A stretch of 36,368 bases of DNA, taken from positions 1 through 36,368 of the forward strand of contig CALKOA010000020.1 of the NCBI GenBank assembly GCA_938091655.1, read 5' to 3'. A program made the position numbers and the translations under genes. The notes under the pieces were generated by a model. That model was not told the DNA's origin. It did no database searches and saw only the letters and a program-made list of their open reading frames with translations. This document shows positions 27,534-36,126 of this stretch, in pieces; position 1 is the first letter of the stretch; each line of letters opens with the position of its first letter. The stretch is from an uncultured Balneolaceae bacterium. GTDB taxonomy: Bacteria; Bacteroidota; Rhodothermia; Balneolales; Balneolaceae.

Positions 27534-28301
27534 TTATTTAAAATCGAGTTGAAATCCGAACATCGGAACAGCCTTTCCAGTAGGGTTGGTCTCAATTCCA
27601 AACCCACTATCTTGGAGATGGTACACATCAAATGATGGGCGTAGACTTAAATCATCCGAAACATCAAAAGTTGATAAATGCGCATACACATAGGCATCTA
27701 CAGCATTTAACGCGTATGCCAATCCTATGGTTACATACATAAAATCTCTTCGATTGCGCAAAAAGTTACGGTTGCTTTTCAATTGGCTTGTATTCGCCCC
27801 GATTAGCCTCTCAGGAGTCGGACCAAATCGAAAATCATCATTATCGGTAACCGCATTATAGTAGGCGGCTTGGTAATCATGATACTGTTTGGTCAAGAAC
27901 ACACTATAGTAGCTTAACCCACCAATTAGACCATAAATTAAGGGGATTTTCCAACTTTGATCGTTATGATATTGACCTAGCCCGGGGAGGATTAGCGACT
28001 TTCGCAGTATTTCTTTTGGATAGGAAAGTCTGTCAATTTGTTTGTCTGTAATTGCTAGAATGGTAGAGTTTGGGCGCACAGTATCTACCGTACTTGCTGT
28101 ATTTTCAAGAGATATTGGTAGCGGATCTAAGGTGTCAGATAAAACAGATAAAATTGCCCTTGAATGTGATGAAAGATAAAATATTTGCTGCCCATCATTA
28201 GCCCTACTAAACTGCCCTAATGTCACTTCATGATAAAGTAATAGCCAAAATAAGCAACCCAAGCCAATTCTTGCCAACAAAAAAAGCCTAACGTTACCCA
28301 T
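27534..28301 (-). CDS. DUF5683 domain protein
   Basis: A 255-residue exported protein of unknown function. It has an N-terminal signal or anchor (LFLLARIGLGCLFWLLLYHEV), a non-conserved stretch, then the DUF5683 region: KSLILPGLGQYHNDQSWK, LIYGLIGGLSYYSVFLTKQY, and DFMYVTIGLAYALNAVDAYVYAHL, with hydrophobic segments. It starts 7 bases after the parB stop. In Bacteroidota-like genomes DUF5683 genes commonly follow parAB, so the position supports the call. Whether it has any part in chromosome segregation is unknown. Confidence 0.85.
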   Translation of the reverse strand: MGNVRLFLLARIGLGCLFWLLLYHEVTLGQFSRANDGQQIFYLSSHSRAILSVLSDTLDPLPISLENTASTVDTVRPNSTILAITDKQIDRLSYPKEILRKSLILPGLGQYHNDQSWKIPLIYGLIGGLSYYSVFLTKQYHDYQAAYYNAVTDNDDFRFGPTPERLIGANTSQLKSNRNFLRNRRDFMYVTIGLAYALNAVDAYVYAHLSTFDVSDDLSLRPSFDVYHLQDSGFGIETNPTGKAVPMFGFQLDFK

Positions 28302-28308
28302 TTGTCTA

Positions 28309-29337
28309 CTATTCTGAGGATGAAAGGAGTACTAATATTCGTTCTAAATCGTCATCAGTAAAGTATTTTATGCGAATTTCCCCACCTTCTGAGAAGGTTT
28401 TCATCTGCACTTTTGTGCCAAGCGCACTTCGTAATTTTGATTCTATATCTCTGATAACGGCACTATTTTTTGTTTCCGTTTTTCCTGAAGGCTTCATCGT
28501 TTCTGAGTTGGGTTGAACTCCAGAAGTGTTTGCTTTGACTCGAATATGATCTTCTAGTCGACGAACTGACCACTGTTCTCGGATTACCTTGTCAAGTATG
28601 GAATGTTGTTCTTCGGTTGAATCAACTCCGAGTAAGGCTCGTGCATGTCCTCCACTAATTCTATTAGCAGCTAAAGCTAGCTGAATGAAGTCGGGTAAAT
28701 TCAACAACCGAAGCATATTTGTGACCGTTGTCCGATTTTTACCAACTTTATTTGCCACCTCAGATTGGGTATAATTAAATTCTTCGAGCAGTCGTTGATA
28801 CGCAACCGCTACCTCGAGTGGGTTTAAGTCCTCGCGCTGGATGTTTTCAATAAGAGCATAGGCCATACTTTGTTCATCATCAGCATGTCGTACATAGGCG
28901 GGGATGCTAGAGGCTCCTGATAACTTAGAAGCTCTGAGCCGCCGCTCACCACTTATCAACTCATAACGTTTATCACCTAAATATCGAACGGTAATTGGCT
29001 GTATTAGTCCATGTTGTTGGATAGATTCAGCTAATTCTTCTAGTCGTTCTTGGTCAAACTCTTTTCTTGGCTGGAAGGGATTCGCACGGATGTGGTCAGG
29101 TTCAAGAAATAGTACTACATCTACCTGACCATGTTGAGCTTCTGTATTGGAGGTAAATTCTTCACTTTTGGATGGCTCGCTATCCGTAAATTGTCTAGAA
29201 TTTCGCTCATCCGCAGTTTGCTTTAGGTTTTCTTGCTTATCAGATTCCGTTAAGATTGGATTTTTCTTAGTATGCTGATCTTCCATATCTGGAAAAAAAG
29301 CTCCAAGTCCCCTTCCCAGTACTTTCTTATTCGCCAT
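28309..29337 (-). CDS. parB: Chromosome-partitioning protein ParB
   Basis: Centromere-binding CTP-dependent clamp. The 342 residues start with GRGLGAFFPD, typical for chromosomal ParB, then a polar variable stretch to about 75. The N-terminal domain holds IRANPFQPRKEF, ELAESIQQHGLIQPITV and the CTP-binding GERRLRAS. The helix-turn-helix follows: YTQSEVANKVGKNRTTVTNMLRLL, then SGGHARALLG. A linker and a C-terminal dimerisation region end the chain. It lies 6 bases after parA. No parS site of the TGTTTCACGTGAAACA type was found in the window. Confidence 0.96.
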   Translation of the reverse strand: MANKKVLGRGLGAFFPDMEDQHTKKNPILTESDKQENLKQTADERNSRQFTDSEPSKSEEFTSNTEAQHGQVDVVLFLEPDHIRANPFQPRKEFDQERLEELAESIQQHGLIQPITVRYLGDKRYELISGERRLRASKLSGASSIPAYVRHADDEQSMAYALIENIQREDLNPLEVAVAYQRLLEEFNYTQSEVANKVGKNRTTVTNMLRLLNLPDFIQLALAANRISGGHARALLGVDSTEEQHSILDKVIREQWSVRRLEDHIRVKANTSGVQPNSETMKPSGKTETKNSAVIRDIESKLRSALGTKVQMKTFSEGGEIRIKYFTDDDLERILVLLSSSE

Positions 29338-29343
29338 GTCCTT

Positions 29344-30141
29344 TTATTTAGTTAATACAGGACTATTCTTAAATAGTTTTCTGTTCCTCTTTATAATCTC
29401 CCCTGCTAAAGCTAGATAATTTTTTGCCCCCACAGAAGTTGAATCATACAGTAGAGCGGGCTTACCAAAAGAAGGAGCTTCTGCCAAGCGGACATTCCTC
29501 GCAATGACGGTCTTAAATACCCGATCATCAAAATATCGCTTCACTTCATCTGCCACCTGGTTAGATAATCTTGTTCTGGTGTCGTACATAGTCAATACCA
29601 CTCCTTCAATATCCAAACTAGGATTTAAGTGTTGACGCACAATTTTAATGGTGTTGAGAAGTTGTCCTAAACCTTCTAATGCAAAATATTCACATTGTAC
29701 GGGGATAACGATGGAATCAGACGCGGTTAATGCATTAATGGTCAAAAGTCCTAAGGAAGGAGGGCAATCTATAATGATGAAATCATACTTATCCCGTAAC
29801 TCAGAAATGGCCTTTGTTAAGATTCGTTCACGTTGTTCGCGATCGATCATTTCTATTTCTGCTCCCACTAAATTGATGTGGGCTGGCACTAGGTCTAAAA
29901 AGTCTAATTCTGTTTGTCGGATGGTATCGCTAATTTCAGCACTACCTATCATGACTTCATAAATAGAGTTAGTCACCGTCGAGGTATCAATCCCTAACCC
30001 ACTAGTGGTATTGCTCTGTGGATCAATATCTATAATTAAGGTAGGATGTTCAATAGCCGCTAAACTGGCAGCTAAATTTATGGATGAGGTGGTTTTACCT
30101 ACCCCTCCTTTTTGATTTGCAATAGAAATTACTTTACCCAT
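29344..30141 (-). CDS. parA: Chromosome-partitioning ATPase ParA/Soj
   Basis: Walker-type ATPase that moves ParB-bound origins. The 265 residues have the deviant Walker A KGGVGKTT at 10-17 with no N-terminal helix-turn-helix (chromosomal Soj type). They also have [25 protein letters not shown] (Walker B) and [15 protein letters not shown]. It is the first gene of parA-parB-DUF5683. The 132-bp gap upstream holds DnaA-box-like sites beside a promoter element. Confidence 0.97.
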   Translation of the reverse strand: MGKVISIANQKGGVGKTTSSINLAASLAAIEHPTLIIDIDPQSNTTSGLGIDTSTVTNSIYEVMIGSAEISDTIRQTELDFLDLVPAHINLVGAEIEMIDREQRERILTKAISELRDKYDFIIIDCPPSLGLLTINALTASDSIVIPVQCEYFALEGLGQLLNTIKIVRQHLNPSLDIEGVVLTMYDTRTRLSNQVADEVKRYFDDRVFKTVIARNVRLAEAPSFGKPALLYDSTSVGAKNYLALAGEIIKRNRKLFKNSPVLTK

Positions 30142-30204
30142 TGACGACTTAAACCATTAAAACTTTGAAATAAAATTCAATATAAAAGTACCTCTGAACC
30201 GAAC

Positions 30205-30212
30205 CAAAAATA
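30205..30212 (-). promoter_or_regulatory. Candidate -7 element (TATTTTTG) of the parA operon
   Basis: On the minus strand TATTTTTG matches TAnnTTTG, 63 bases before the parA ATG. The -33 region lacks TTTG and instead coincides with a DnaA box, so the promoter may depend on an activator. Confidence 0.45.
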
Positions 30213-30213
30213 C

Positions 30214-30254
30214 TTATTAACAGTGGGGCCGTAAGTTATCCACATTGTGGCTTA
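30214..30254. promoter_or_regulatory. DnaA-box cluster upstream of parA
   Basis: A perfect consensus box TTATCCACA at 30236-30244 is flanked by TTATTAACA at 30214-30222 (one mismatch, 22 bases away, two helical turns) and by an inverted TGTGGCTTA at 30246-30254 (two mismatches). The last two form the palindromic core CCACATTGTGG. The sites lie directly upstream of the parA -7 element. Origin or regulatory function is inference. Confidence 0.45.
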
Positions 30255-30273
30255 ATGAAGGTAAAAATGATGA

Positions 30274-30903
30274 TTAAGGGGTATTTCCCGTTAGTAAAAT
30301 TTTTCTACTTTGACCGGTATAGCCTGTTTTATCATTTACAAGTCGTAATTTGCTGTTTTGTTGACTAGTTGAATTTATTTCAGAGGATTGGCTAAGATTA
30401 AAGTCTGTAGTACCAGCAAACCGAATTATATGATTGTGGTCAACCCAAGGGGTAATCTCATTAGCTGTTTCATTTGCATCATTTCCAATACCTGACTCTT
30501 TAGCCGTCGTTAATGGTGCATTTGATTGTTGAACCTCATTTGGTGTATTCAAGGAACCCGTATTTTCTGGTTGGTTTGTCGGCATCCAAGTGTTCCAAGC
30601 AATTATTGCTGTTGCCATAACTAAAAAGCTAGCAGCTACTTTAAAACCGTGTAGAGGAATCCAATTCCACCTTTTACTTGATGCGTTTATAGATGCTTCA
30701 GCTTTTGCCAATATAGCCTCTTTTACACGTTCTGGGCTTTCAAACGAGGGGTATGCATTGGTTTTCTCCCACGTTTTTTTCAGACTTTCTACTTCGATAA
30801 GTAAATCTTGATTCAACCGAATTCTTTTTTCAAATGAAATTTTTTCAGACGGGTCCATCTCATCCATTAAGAACCGAATAATCTCTGCTTGATTAACTTG
30901 CAT
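30274..30903 (-). CDS. Probable anti-sigma factor, single-pass membrane protein
   Basis: Unrecognised by strong family motif; the role is inferred from position. With the ATG at 30901-30903 it has 209 residues: a cytoplasmic part of about 85 (QAEIIRFLMDEMDPSEKISF, LLIEVESLKKTW, resembling anti-sigma N-termini), one membrane helix (FKVAASFLVMATAIIAW), and a periplasmic low-complexity tail rich in Asn, Thr, Gln and Ser. There is no cysteine, so no zinc-type anti-sigma motif. It overlaps the 3' end of the sigma gene by 11 bases. A longer start at 30933 would overlap by 41. Confidence 0.75.
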   Translation of the reverse strand: MQVNQAEIIRFLMDEMDPSEKISFEKRIRLNQDLLIEVESLKKTWEKTNAYPSFESPERVKEAILAKAEASINASSKRWNWIPLHGFKVAASFLVMATAIIAWNTWMPTNQPENTGSLNTPNEVQQSNAPLTTAKESGIGNDANETANEITPWVDHNHIIRFAGTTDFNLSQSSEINSTSQQNSKLRLVNDKTGYTGQSRKILLTGNTP

Positions 30904-31531
30904 GGTTTTTTTCTGATTGTTGTTCTTCTTCAAAATATTTTCTCAGATTTGTGAGTGCATATCTCATACGCCCTAAAGCTGTGTTAATTGAAACACCGGT
31001 TATTTCAGCTATCTCTTTAAACGATAATTCTTCGTAGTGACGTAACATAACTACGGCTCTTTGTTCTTCTGGTAATCTACTTATATGCTTATACATTCGT
31101 TTTTTATCCTCATGCTGAATGTATACTTGTGACGCATCCAAAGCTCCTTCATCGGCAACTCTGTGGAAGAAATCTGTATTTTCTTCCCCATCACTACTAT
31201 TTGAAATATGCACGAACTTTTTGGCCCTTCTCAAATAATCAATAGTTGCATTATGGGCTATGCGCATAACCCAAGCAATCCATTTGCCTTCTTCGTTATA
31301 GTTTTTTTCCATTTTCATAATCACCTTAGTGAAGGTATCCTGAAAAAGATCACTCGCCGTTTCAGTGTTAAGTACCATACTGTAGATATAGGAGTAAATT
31401 TTAGACTCATATCTGTTAAAGAGAGTTTTAAACGCCTCCATATCATGCTCACGGCGATACAAATAGACCAACTCTTTATCTGATAAAGAGGAGCGATTAG
31501 GGGTGGATTGGGTGGATTTATGTATGTTCAT
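30893..31531 (-). CDS. ECF-type RNA polymerase sigma factor
   Basis: A 212-residue extracytoplasmic-function sigma factor. Region 2 is FKTLFNRYESKIYSYIYSM and ASDLFQDTFTKVIMKM, with WVMRIAHNATIDYLRR. Region 4 is LPEEQRAVVMLRHYEELSFKEIAEITGVSINTALGRMRYALTNLR. The ATG at 31529-31531 is chosen; a frame extension to a GTG at 31588 would begin inside the uvrC stop region and adds residues not seen in the family. It follows uvrC by 56 bases and overlaps its likely anti-sigma gene. Confidence 0.94.
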   Translation of the reverse strand: MNIHKSTQSTPNRSSLSDKELVYLYRREHDMEAFKTLFNRYESKIYSYIYSMVLNTETASDLFQDTFTKVIMKMEKNYNEEGKWIAWVMRIAHNATIDYLRRAKKFVHISNSSDGEENTDFFHRVADEGALDASQVYIQHEDKKRMYKHISRLPEEQRAVVMLRHYEELSFKEIAEITGVSINTALGRMRYALTNLRKYFEEEQQSEKNHAS

Positions 31532-31566
31532 ACATTTAAAATGATACGATTCGGTACAAAATAGTA

Positions 31567-31582
31567 TCACATGTGCATGTGA
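31567..31582. promoter_or_regulatory. 16-bp inverted repeat between uvrC and sigma gene
   Basis: TCACAT and ATGTGA surround GTGC, a perfect 6-bp inverted repeat, 35 bases before the sigma ATG and just beyond the uvrC stop. It could be an operator, for example autoregulation, or a small hairpin. No T-run follows. Confidence 0.35.
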
Positions 31583-31587
31583 GATCA

Positions 31588-33432
31588 CTAATGGTCATTA
31601 TTGCTAGTGAAATATTCAAGTACTTTATTAGCCTTCGTAGTTCCAATTTCTCGAGCTAACGTATGAGCCTCTAGTTTTCGTATGTTAGAAATTGAACCGT
31701 ATTTTTTTAAAAGTTGTTTTGCTGTTTTTTCACCTACTCCATTAATATTAGTTAACTCACTTCCTATGGTGTTGTTGCTCCTTACGTTACGGTGAAAGGT
31801 TATGGCAAATCGATGCGCTTCGTCCCTAACCTGTTGCAAAAGTTTAAGTGCTGGGGACGTTTTTGGGATCATTATAGCATCTTTCTGACCAGGTATAAAT
31901 ACCTCCTCTAACCTTTTTGCCAGACCAATTATCTCGCATTCACCATAAAACCCTATTTCTTTTAACGCCTTTACCGCTGCACTCAATTGGCCCTTCCCTC
32001 CATCTACCACAATTAAATCGGGGATGTGCTCTCCATTTTTTTGTACGCTCGTATATTGCCTTGTTAAGATTTCCGCCATAGATGCAAAATCATCCGGTCC
32101 AATAACTGTTTTGATATGGAAATGTTTGTATTGAGTTTTTCTTGGTTTAGCATCTACAAAAGACACCATAGAGGCGACTGGGTATGCCCCTTGAAAATTG
32201 GAATTATCAAAACAGTGAATGGTGCGCGGCAATCGGCTGAGACTTAAAAAATGATGCAAATCTGAAATAGCAGCAGGAATTCGGTTCCTTTCTCTCTTTT
32301 CCAACGCTAATGCACGATCATTAAGATGTAATTTTGCGTTGGTAACCGCCATCTTGATTAGTTTAGCTTTGTCTCCACGCTCAGGAATTTTAAACGGTAC
32401 TTTTTTAGATTTATGCTCATGTAAATACCCGTGTAGTACTTCTTCATCAACTAAATCATGGCTCAAATATACTTCGTCAGGTAAGGTTATATGATGATCA
32501 GAGGTGTAATAGTCTTCAATGAAACTTTGGAGTAATTCCGAATGAGAGTATCCTTGGGCAGGTTTTATGAAACGATGGAATTTACCTATTAATTTACCCT
32601 CGCGGATTTTCAAAAGCACCCCACATGCTTCATTAATTTCGTTGTTTTTTTCTACCACAAATAAATCTCTGTCTTGCTCAGTCTCCGTCACCATTTTCAT
32701 TCGCTCACTATACCTAGTAACAGCCTGTAAACTATCACGTAAGTACGCTGCTTGCTCAAATGCCATAGCTTGAGCTGCTATTTCCATTTCTTCTTTAAGT
32801 TCTCGAATAAGTAAACTGGTTTTACCGTTAATCAGCTTTGTGACCTTTTCGATGGTAGCTTGATATGTTAGTAGAGACCATTGAGCTGAACAGCTACCAA
32901 GGTAATCATCAAAACAGCTGTGCCATTTAGGCGTATTTTTTGTTTTGTCAAGGGTTTTGATGGATACGGCACAGGTGCATAAACCAAAAGCTTTTCGGAT
33001 GACTTCAAGCATTCTCTTCATCCCGTTAACGCTATCGTATGGCCCATAATACAGGCTGCCATCTTTAATCACCGTTCTTGTGGGAAATACTCTTGGACGA
33101 TCCTCATTGGTAATACATATATAGGGATAGGTTTTATCATCCCGTAGAAGCACATTGTATCGTGGCTGATTTTGCTTTATTAAATTATTTTCCAGGATTA
33201 ATGCTTCCGCTTCTGAATCGGTAACAATAACTTCTAAATCGGTGATTTTCCGAACCATGGTCTGAATTCGACCAGATTGTATGCTACGCTCCTGAAAGTA
33301 CGAACGTACTCTATTTCTTAGCTTCTTAGCTTTACCCACGTAAAGTACACTACCTTTCGCATCCCTATATATATAGACGCCCGGTTCTAGGGGAAGATTA
33401 GCAATTTTTTCTTTTATGGTATTGGATTCCAT
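31588..33432 (-). CDS. uvrC: Excinuclease ABC subunit C
   Basis: Nuclease subunit of UvrABC nucleotide-excision repair, making both incisions. The 614 residues contain the GIY-YIG domain (EPGVYIYRDAKGSVLYVGKAKKLRNRVRSYF-type start, residues 16-46), a cysteine group GLCTCAV, HSCFDDYLGSCS matching the iron-sulfur ligands, a UVR domain (MEIAAQAMAFEQAAYLRD), the RNase-H-like endonuclease (HCFDNSNFQGAYPVASMV, DLIVVDGGKGQLSAA) and C-terminal helix-hairpin-helix repeats (INGVGEKTAKQLLKKYGS). Full length. The sigma gene lies downstream. Confidence 0.98.
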   Translation of the reverse strand: MESNTIKEKIANLPLEPGVYIYRDAKGSVLYVGKAKKLRNRVRSYFQERSIQSGRIQTMVRKITDLEVIVTDSEAEALILENNLIKQNQPRYNVLLRDDKTYPYICITNEDRPRVFPTRTVIKDGSLYYGPYDSVNGMKRMLEVIRKAFGLCTCAVSIKTLDKTKNTPKWHSCFDDYLGSCSAQWSLLTYQATIEKVTKLINGKTSLLIRELKEEMEIAAQAMAFEQAAYLRDSLQAVTRYSERMKMVTETEQDRDLFVVEKNNEINEACGVLLKIREGKLIGKFHRFIKPAQGYSHSELLQSFIEDYYTSDHHITLPDEVYLSHDLVDEEVLHGYLHEHKSKKVPFKIPERGDKAKLIKMAVTNAKLHLNDRALALEKRERNRIPAAISDLHHFLSLSRLPRTIHCFDNSNFQGAYPVASMVSFVDAKPRKTQYKHFHIKTVIGPDDFASMAEILTRQYTSVQKNGEHIPDLIVVDGGKGQLSAAVKALKEIGFYGECEIIGLAKRLEEVFIPGQKDAIMIPKTSPALKLLQQVRDEAHRFAITFHRNVRSNNTIGSELTNINGVGEKTAKQLLKKYGSISNIRKLEAHTLAREIGTTKANKVLEYFTSNNDH

Positions 33433-33514
33433 AGTGGGAACTTAAGGAATTTGTTCTATTTTCGAGCTAATCTCTTACTATCTTTACCAATATTTTGAAG
33501 CAAGCAAGTATTCC

Positions 33515-33865
33515 ATGATTTCAAAAAAGCAACACGGGTTAATGTATTCGGTGCAACAACCTGCTAAGAAGCCTGTTGTACGATGGTTTATTGCCTTTTT
33601 AGTATCCATTCAATTTTCCCTAATCTGGCCTATTTATCCTTTAGTTGGATACATCGAGCCTATCATGCTTGGAATGCCTTTTTCGATTGTTTGGGTCTTG
33701 TTTTGCCTTTTGCTCAGCTTTTCTGGGCTACTGACTTACTTTCTGTGGGAAGAGCATGGTCAGAAACAGCAAGGTCATGATGTACTAGGTAAGGTTGAGA
33801 AAAGTAAATTATTGCCAAAAGATATGTCACCTAATGAATCCTTTTCAGAAAGGGTGAAATCATGA
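33515..33865 (+). CDS. DUF3311 small subunit of a sodium:solute symporter
   Basis: A 116-residue protein with two membrane helices (VRWFIAFLVSIQFSLIWPIY and GMPFSIVWVLFCLLLSFSGLLTYFLW) and a polar C-terminal tail. Such DUF3311 proteins are encoded next to sodium:solute symporters and are thought to be accessory subunits. Its stop overlaps the symporter start by four bases (ATGA at 33862-33865), the classic sign of translational coupling. An alternative ATG is at 33542. It is divergent from uvrC across 82 bases. Confidence 0.85.
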   Translation: MISKKQHGLMYSVQQPAKKPVVRWFIAFLVSIQFSLIWPIYPLVGYIEPIMLGMPFSIVWVLFCLLLSFSGLLTYFLWEEHGQKQQGHDVLGKVEKSKLLPKDMSPNESFSERVKS

Positions 33866-35340
33866 GTGATACCTGGATTATAGTGGGAATATCTATAAGC
33901 TACCTTCTTCTTAGCTTAGTAATGGGTATCGTTCCTGGTTTGAAAGTGAGTAAGAGTTCAGAAGGCTATGTTGCGGGTGACCGTTCTATGAATCTACTAC
34001 TCCTTTATTTTGTGTTAGGTGCTTCCATATTTTCTTCTTTTGCATTTTTGGGTGGACCAGGTTGGGCCTACTCTAGAGGAGTTGCTGCACTTTATATTAT
34101 TGCTTACGGAACTTTAGGAATGGTTCCTCTCTATTTTTTTGGACCAAGAGCTCGCAGGATGGGTGTTAAGTATGGGTATCTAACCCAAGCGGAACTACTT
34201 TCTGAACGCTATCAGAGTCCATTTCTATCTGTACTTTTAGCCATTTTAACGGTAGTAGTACTTATCCCCTACTTAACCCTTCAGATGAAAGGAGCTGGAC
34301 TAGTACTCAATACTATAAGTGATGGTGCAATACCGTACTGGCTAGGCGCCGCAATGGCCTATGGGGTAGTCCTATTGTATGTTTTTTTTAGTGGTGTTAT
34401 GGGAGTTGGCTGGACTAATACCTTCCAAGGTATTTTCATGTTAAGTATTGCTTGGTTTCTAGGTTTATACTTACCCAAAGAACTGCACGGTGGAATTGGG
34501 CCTATGTTTCAAGCAATTCAACAAGAGGGATTAGGCAATATGTTACAAGCTCCAGGATTACAGAGTGACGGAAGCTCATGGTCTTGGGCTGGATTTAGCT
34601 CTGCAGTTATGATATCGGCTATTGGATTTTCAATGTGGCCGCATTTTTTTATGAAAACATTTGCAGCGAAAGATGACCGAACAATGAAACTTACCGTTGT
34701 TTTGTACCCCACCTTCCAGCTATTCCTATTACCCATTTTATTCATAGGTTTTTCAGCTATCCTTAGCTTTCCAGGTATAGAACCAGCAGACACTATTTTA
34801 CCCTATGTACTCAGAAACATGGAACTCCCAGTTGTATTAGTTGGCTTAGTATGTGCGGGGACCCTAGCTGCCTCAATGAGTTCAGGAGATGCAATACTGC
34901 ATGCGGCAGGTGCTGTTTTTGTGAGAGATGGACTGCGTAAATTTCCACAACTTAGGACAGCGATGGACCAAAAGAATGTAGAACGAAAGGTAATACAATG
35001 GAGCATATTACTTATAAGTATCTTGGCATATTATTTTGCGGTTATCTCTTCTACCGATATAGTGAGTTTATTGTTAGGAGCTTATGGTGGCGTTGCTCAA
35101 CTTTTCCCATTGGTTTTTGCCATGTTTTATTGGCCATCTGCTACACGATTAGGAGCACTTACAGCACTAATAACTGGTATATTTGTTACACTTGTTTTTC
35201 TTTTCTGGCCTGAGTTGAAGCCTTGGGATATTCATGAAGGTATTTATGGACTCATTGCTAACATTTTCAGCTTAATAACGATAAGCTTGCTAACTCAAAA
35301 AACAGATTCTAGCATTGTTGAGAAATTTACCCATGCCTAA
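33862..35340 (+). CDS. Sodium:solute symporter family protein
   Basis: A 492-residue member of the SSS family (sodium-coupled uptake of small solutes), with about 13 hydrophobic segments. The start is DTWIIVGISISYLLLSLVMGIV; conserved features are YVAGDRSMNLLLLYFVLGAS with SSFAFLGGPGWAYSRG (the substrate and sodium region), MSSGDAILHAAGAVFVRDG and the end SLLLGAYGGVAQLFP. Substrate cannot be assigned. It forms a unit with the DUF3311 gene and precedes the pseudouridine synthase gene by 15 bases. Confidence 0.92.
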   Translation: MSDTWIIVGISISYLLLSLVMGIVPGLKVSKSSEGYVAGDRSMNLLLLYFVLGASIFSSFAFLGGPGWAYSRGVAALYIIAYGTLGMVPLYFFGPRARRMGVKYGYLTQAELLSERYQSPFLSVLLAILTVVVLIPYLTLQMKGAGLVLNTISDGAIPYWLGAAMAYGVVLLYVFFSGVMGVGWTNTFQGIFMLSIAWFLGLYLPKELHGGIGPMFQAIQQEGLGNMLQAPGLQSDGSSWSWAGFSSAVMISAIGFSMWPHFFMKTFAAKDDRTMKLTVVLYPTFQLFLLPILFIGFSAILSFPGIEPADTILPYVLRNMELPVVLVGLVCAGTLAASMSSGDAILHAAGAVFVRDGLRKFPQLRTAMDQKNVERKVIQWSILLISILAYYFAVISSTDIVSLLLGAYGGVAQLFPLVFAMFYWPSATRLGALTALITGIFVTLVFLFWPELKPWDIHEGIYGLIANIFSLITISLLTQKTDSSIVEKFTHA

Positions 35341-35355
35341 TCCATACATTATTTT

Positions 35356-36093
35356 ATGAAGCCAAAACGACCTGTTCCGTCCAAATACAAACGTACCAGT
35401 AAAAAATGGACAGGCACCACACCGAGTATTGAAATCGTTTATGAAGACAATCATTTACTGGTCATAGACAAGCCAGCAGGGTTACTATCGCAAGCTGACA
35501 AAACCAAAAATGTCGATCTAACCGAATTATGTAAACGCTATTTGAAAAAAGCCTACAACAAACCAGGTAATGTATATTTAGGCTTAACTCACCGTCTTGA
35601 CCAGCCTGTAAGCGGGCTAATGGTTCTCACCAAAACATCTAAGGCCGCTTCGCGTATTTCCCAGCTTATCCGTGAACATCAACTTAAAAAAACCTATTGG
35701 GCTATTGTGCATGGACGAACTCCATTGGAAGCCACCTATGAACATTTTCTTAAAAAAGATTCAAAAACCAATAAAACCAAAGCTTTTAGTTCTAAAAAAT
35801 CTGGTGCGAAACCTGCTATTTTAAGTTACACTACCCTAAAACAAAGTGCCCATTATAGTCTTATCGAAATCGATTTAGTGACAGGGAAACCGCATCAAAT
35901 TCGAGTTCAGCTAAGTAAAATGGGCTTTCCACTCTGGGGCGACTATAAATATGGGGAAGAGGAAACCGGCCCTGGTAAATCACTTGCACTCAGGGCTTAT
36001 GCTTTAGCCTTTGAACATCCAGTAAAAAAAGAATTAATGAATATAAACGCTGATATACCTCGTCAACAACCTTGGAATTTGTTTGACTATTGA
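35356..36093 (+). CDS. RluA-family pseudouridine synthase
   Basis: Isomerises uridine to pseudouridine in rRNA or tRNA; the target is not known. The 245 residues begin with a basic stretch, then IEIVYEDNHLLVIDKPAGLL (near 25-44), the catalytic motif HRLDQPVSGLMVLTKTS (Asp of HRLD), and LVTGKPHQIRVQLSKMGFPLWGDYKYG near the end, all typical of RluA/RluD. There is no S4 RNA-binding domain, as in the short RluA class. It follows the symporter gene by 15 bases. Confidence 0.94.
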   Translation: MKPKRPVPSKYKRTSKKWTGTTPSIEIVYEDNHLLVIDKPAGLLSQADKTKNVDLTELCKRYLKKAYNKPGNVYLGLTHRLDQPVSGLMVLTKTSKAASRISQLIREHQLKKTYWAIVHGRTPLEATYEHFLKKDSKTNKTKAFSSKKSGAKPAILSYTTLKQSAHYSLIEIDLVTGKPHQIRVQLSKMGFPLWGDYKYGEEETGPGKSLALRAYALAFEHPVKKELMNINADIPRQQPWNLFDY

Positions 36094-36126
36094 ATCGAAG
36101 CAAAGATTGAGATAACGCCTCGCTTT

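Noticed and set aside
31532-31588. GTG start at 31588 for the sigma factor
   Set aside because: It overlaps the uvrC stop by a base and adds 19 residues not seen in ECF sigmas; the ATG at 31529-31531 is preferred.
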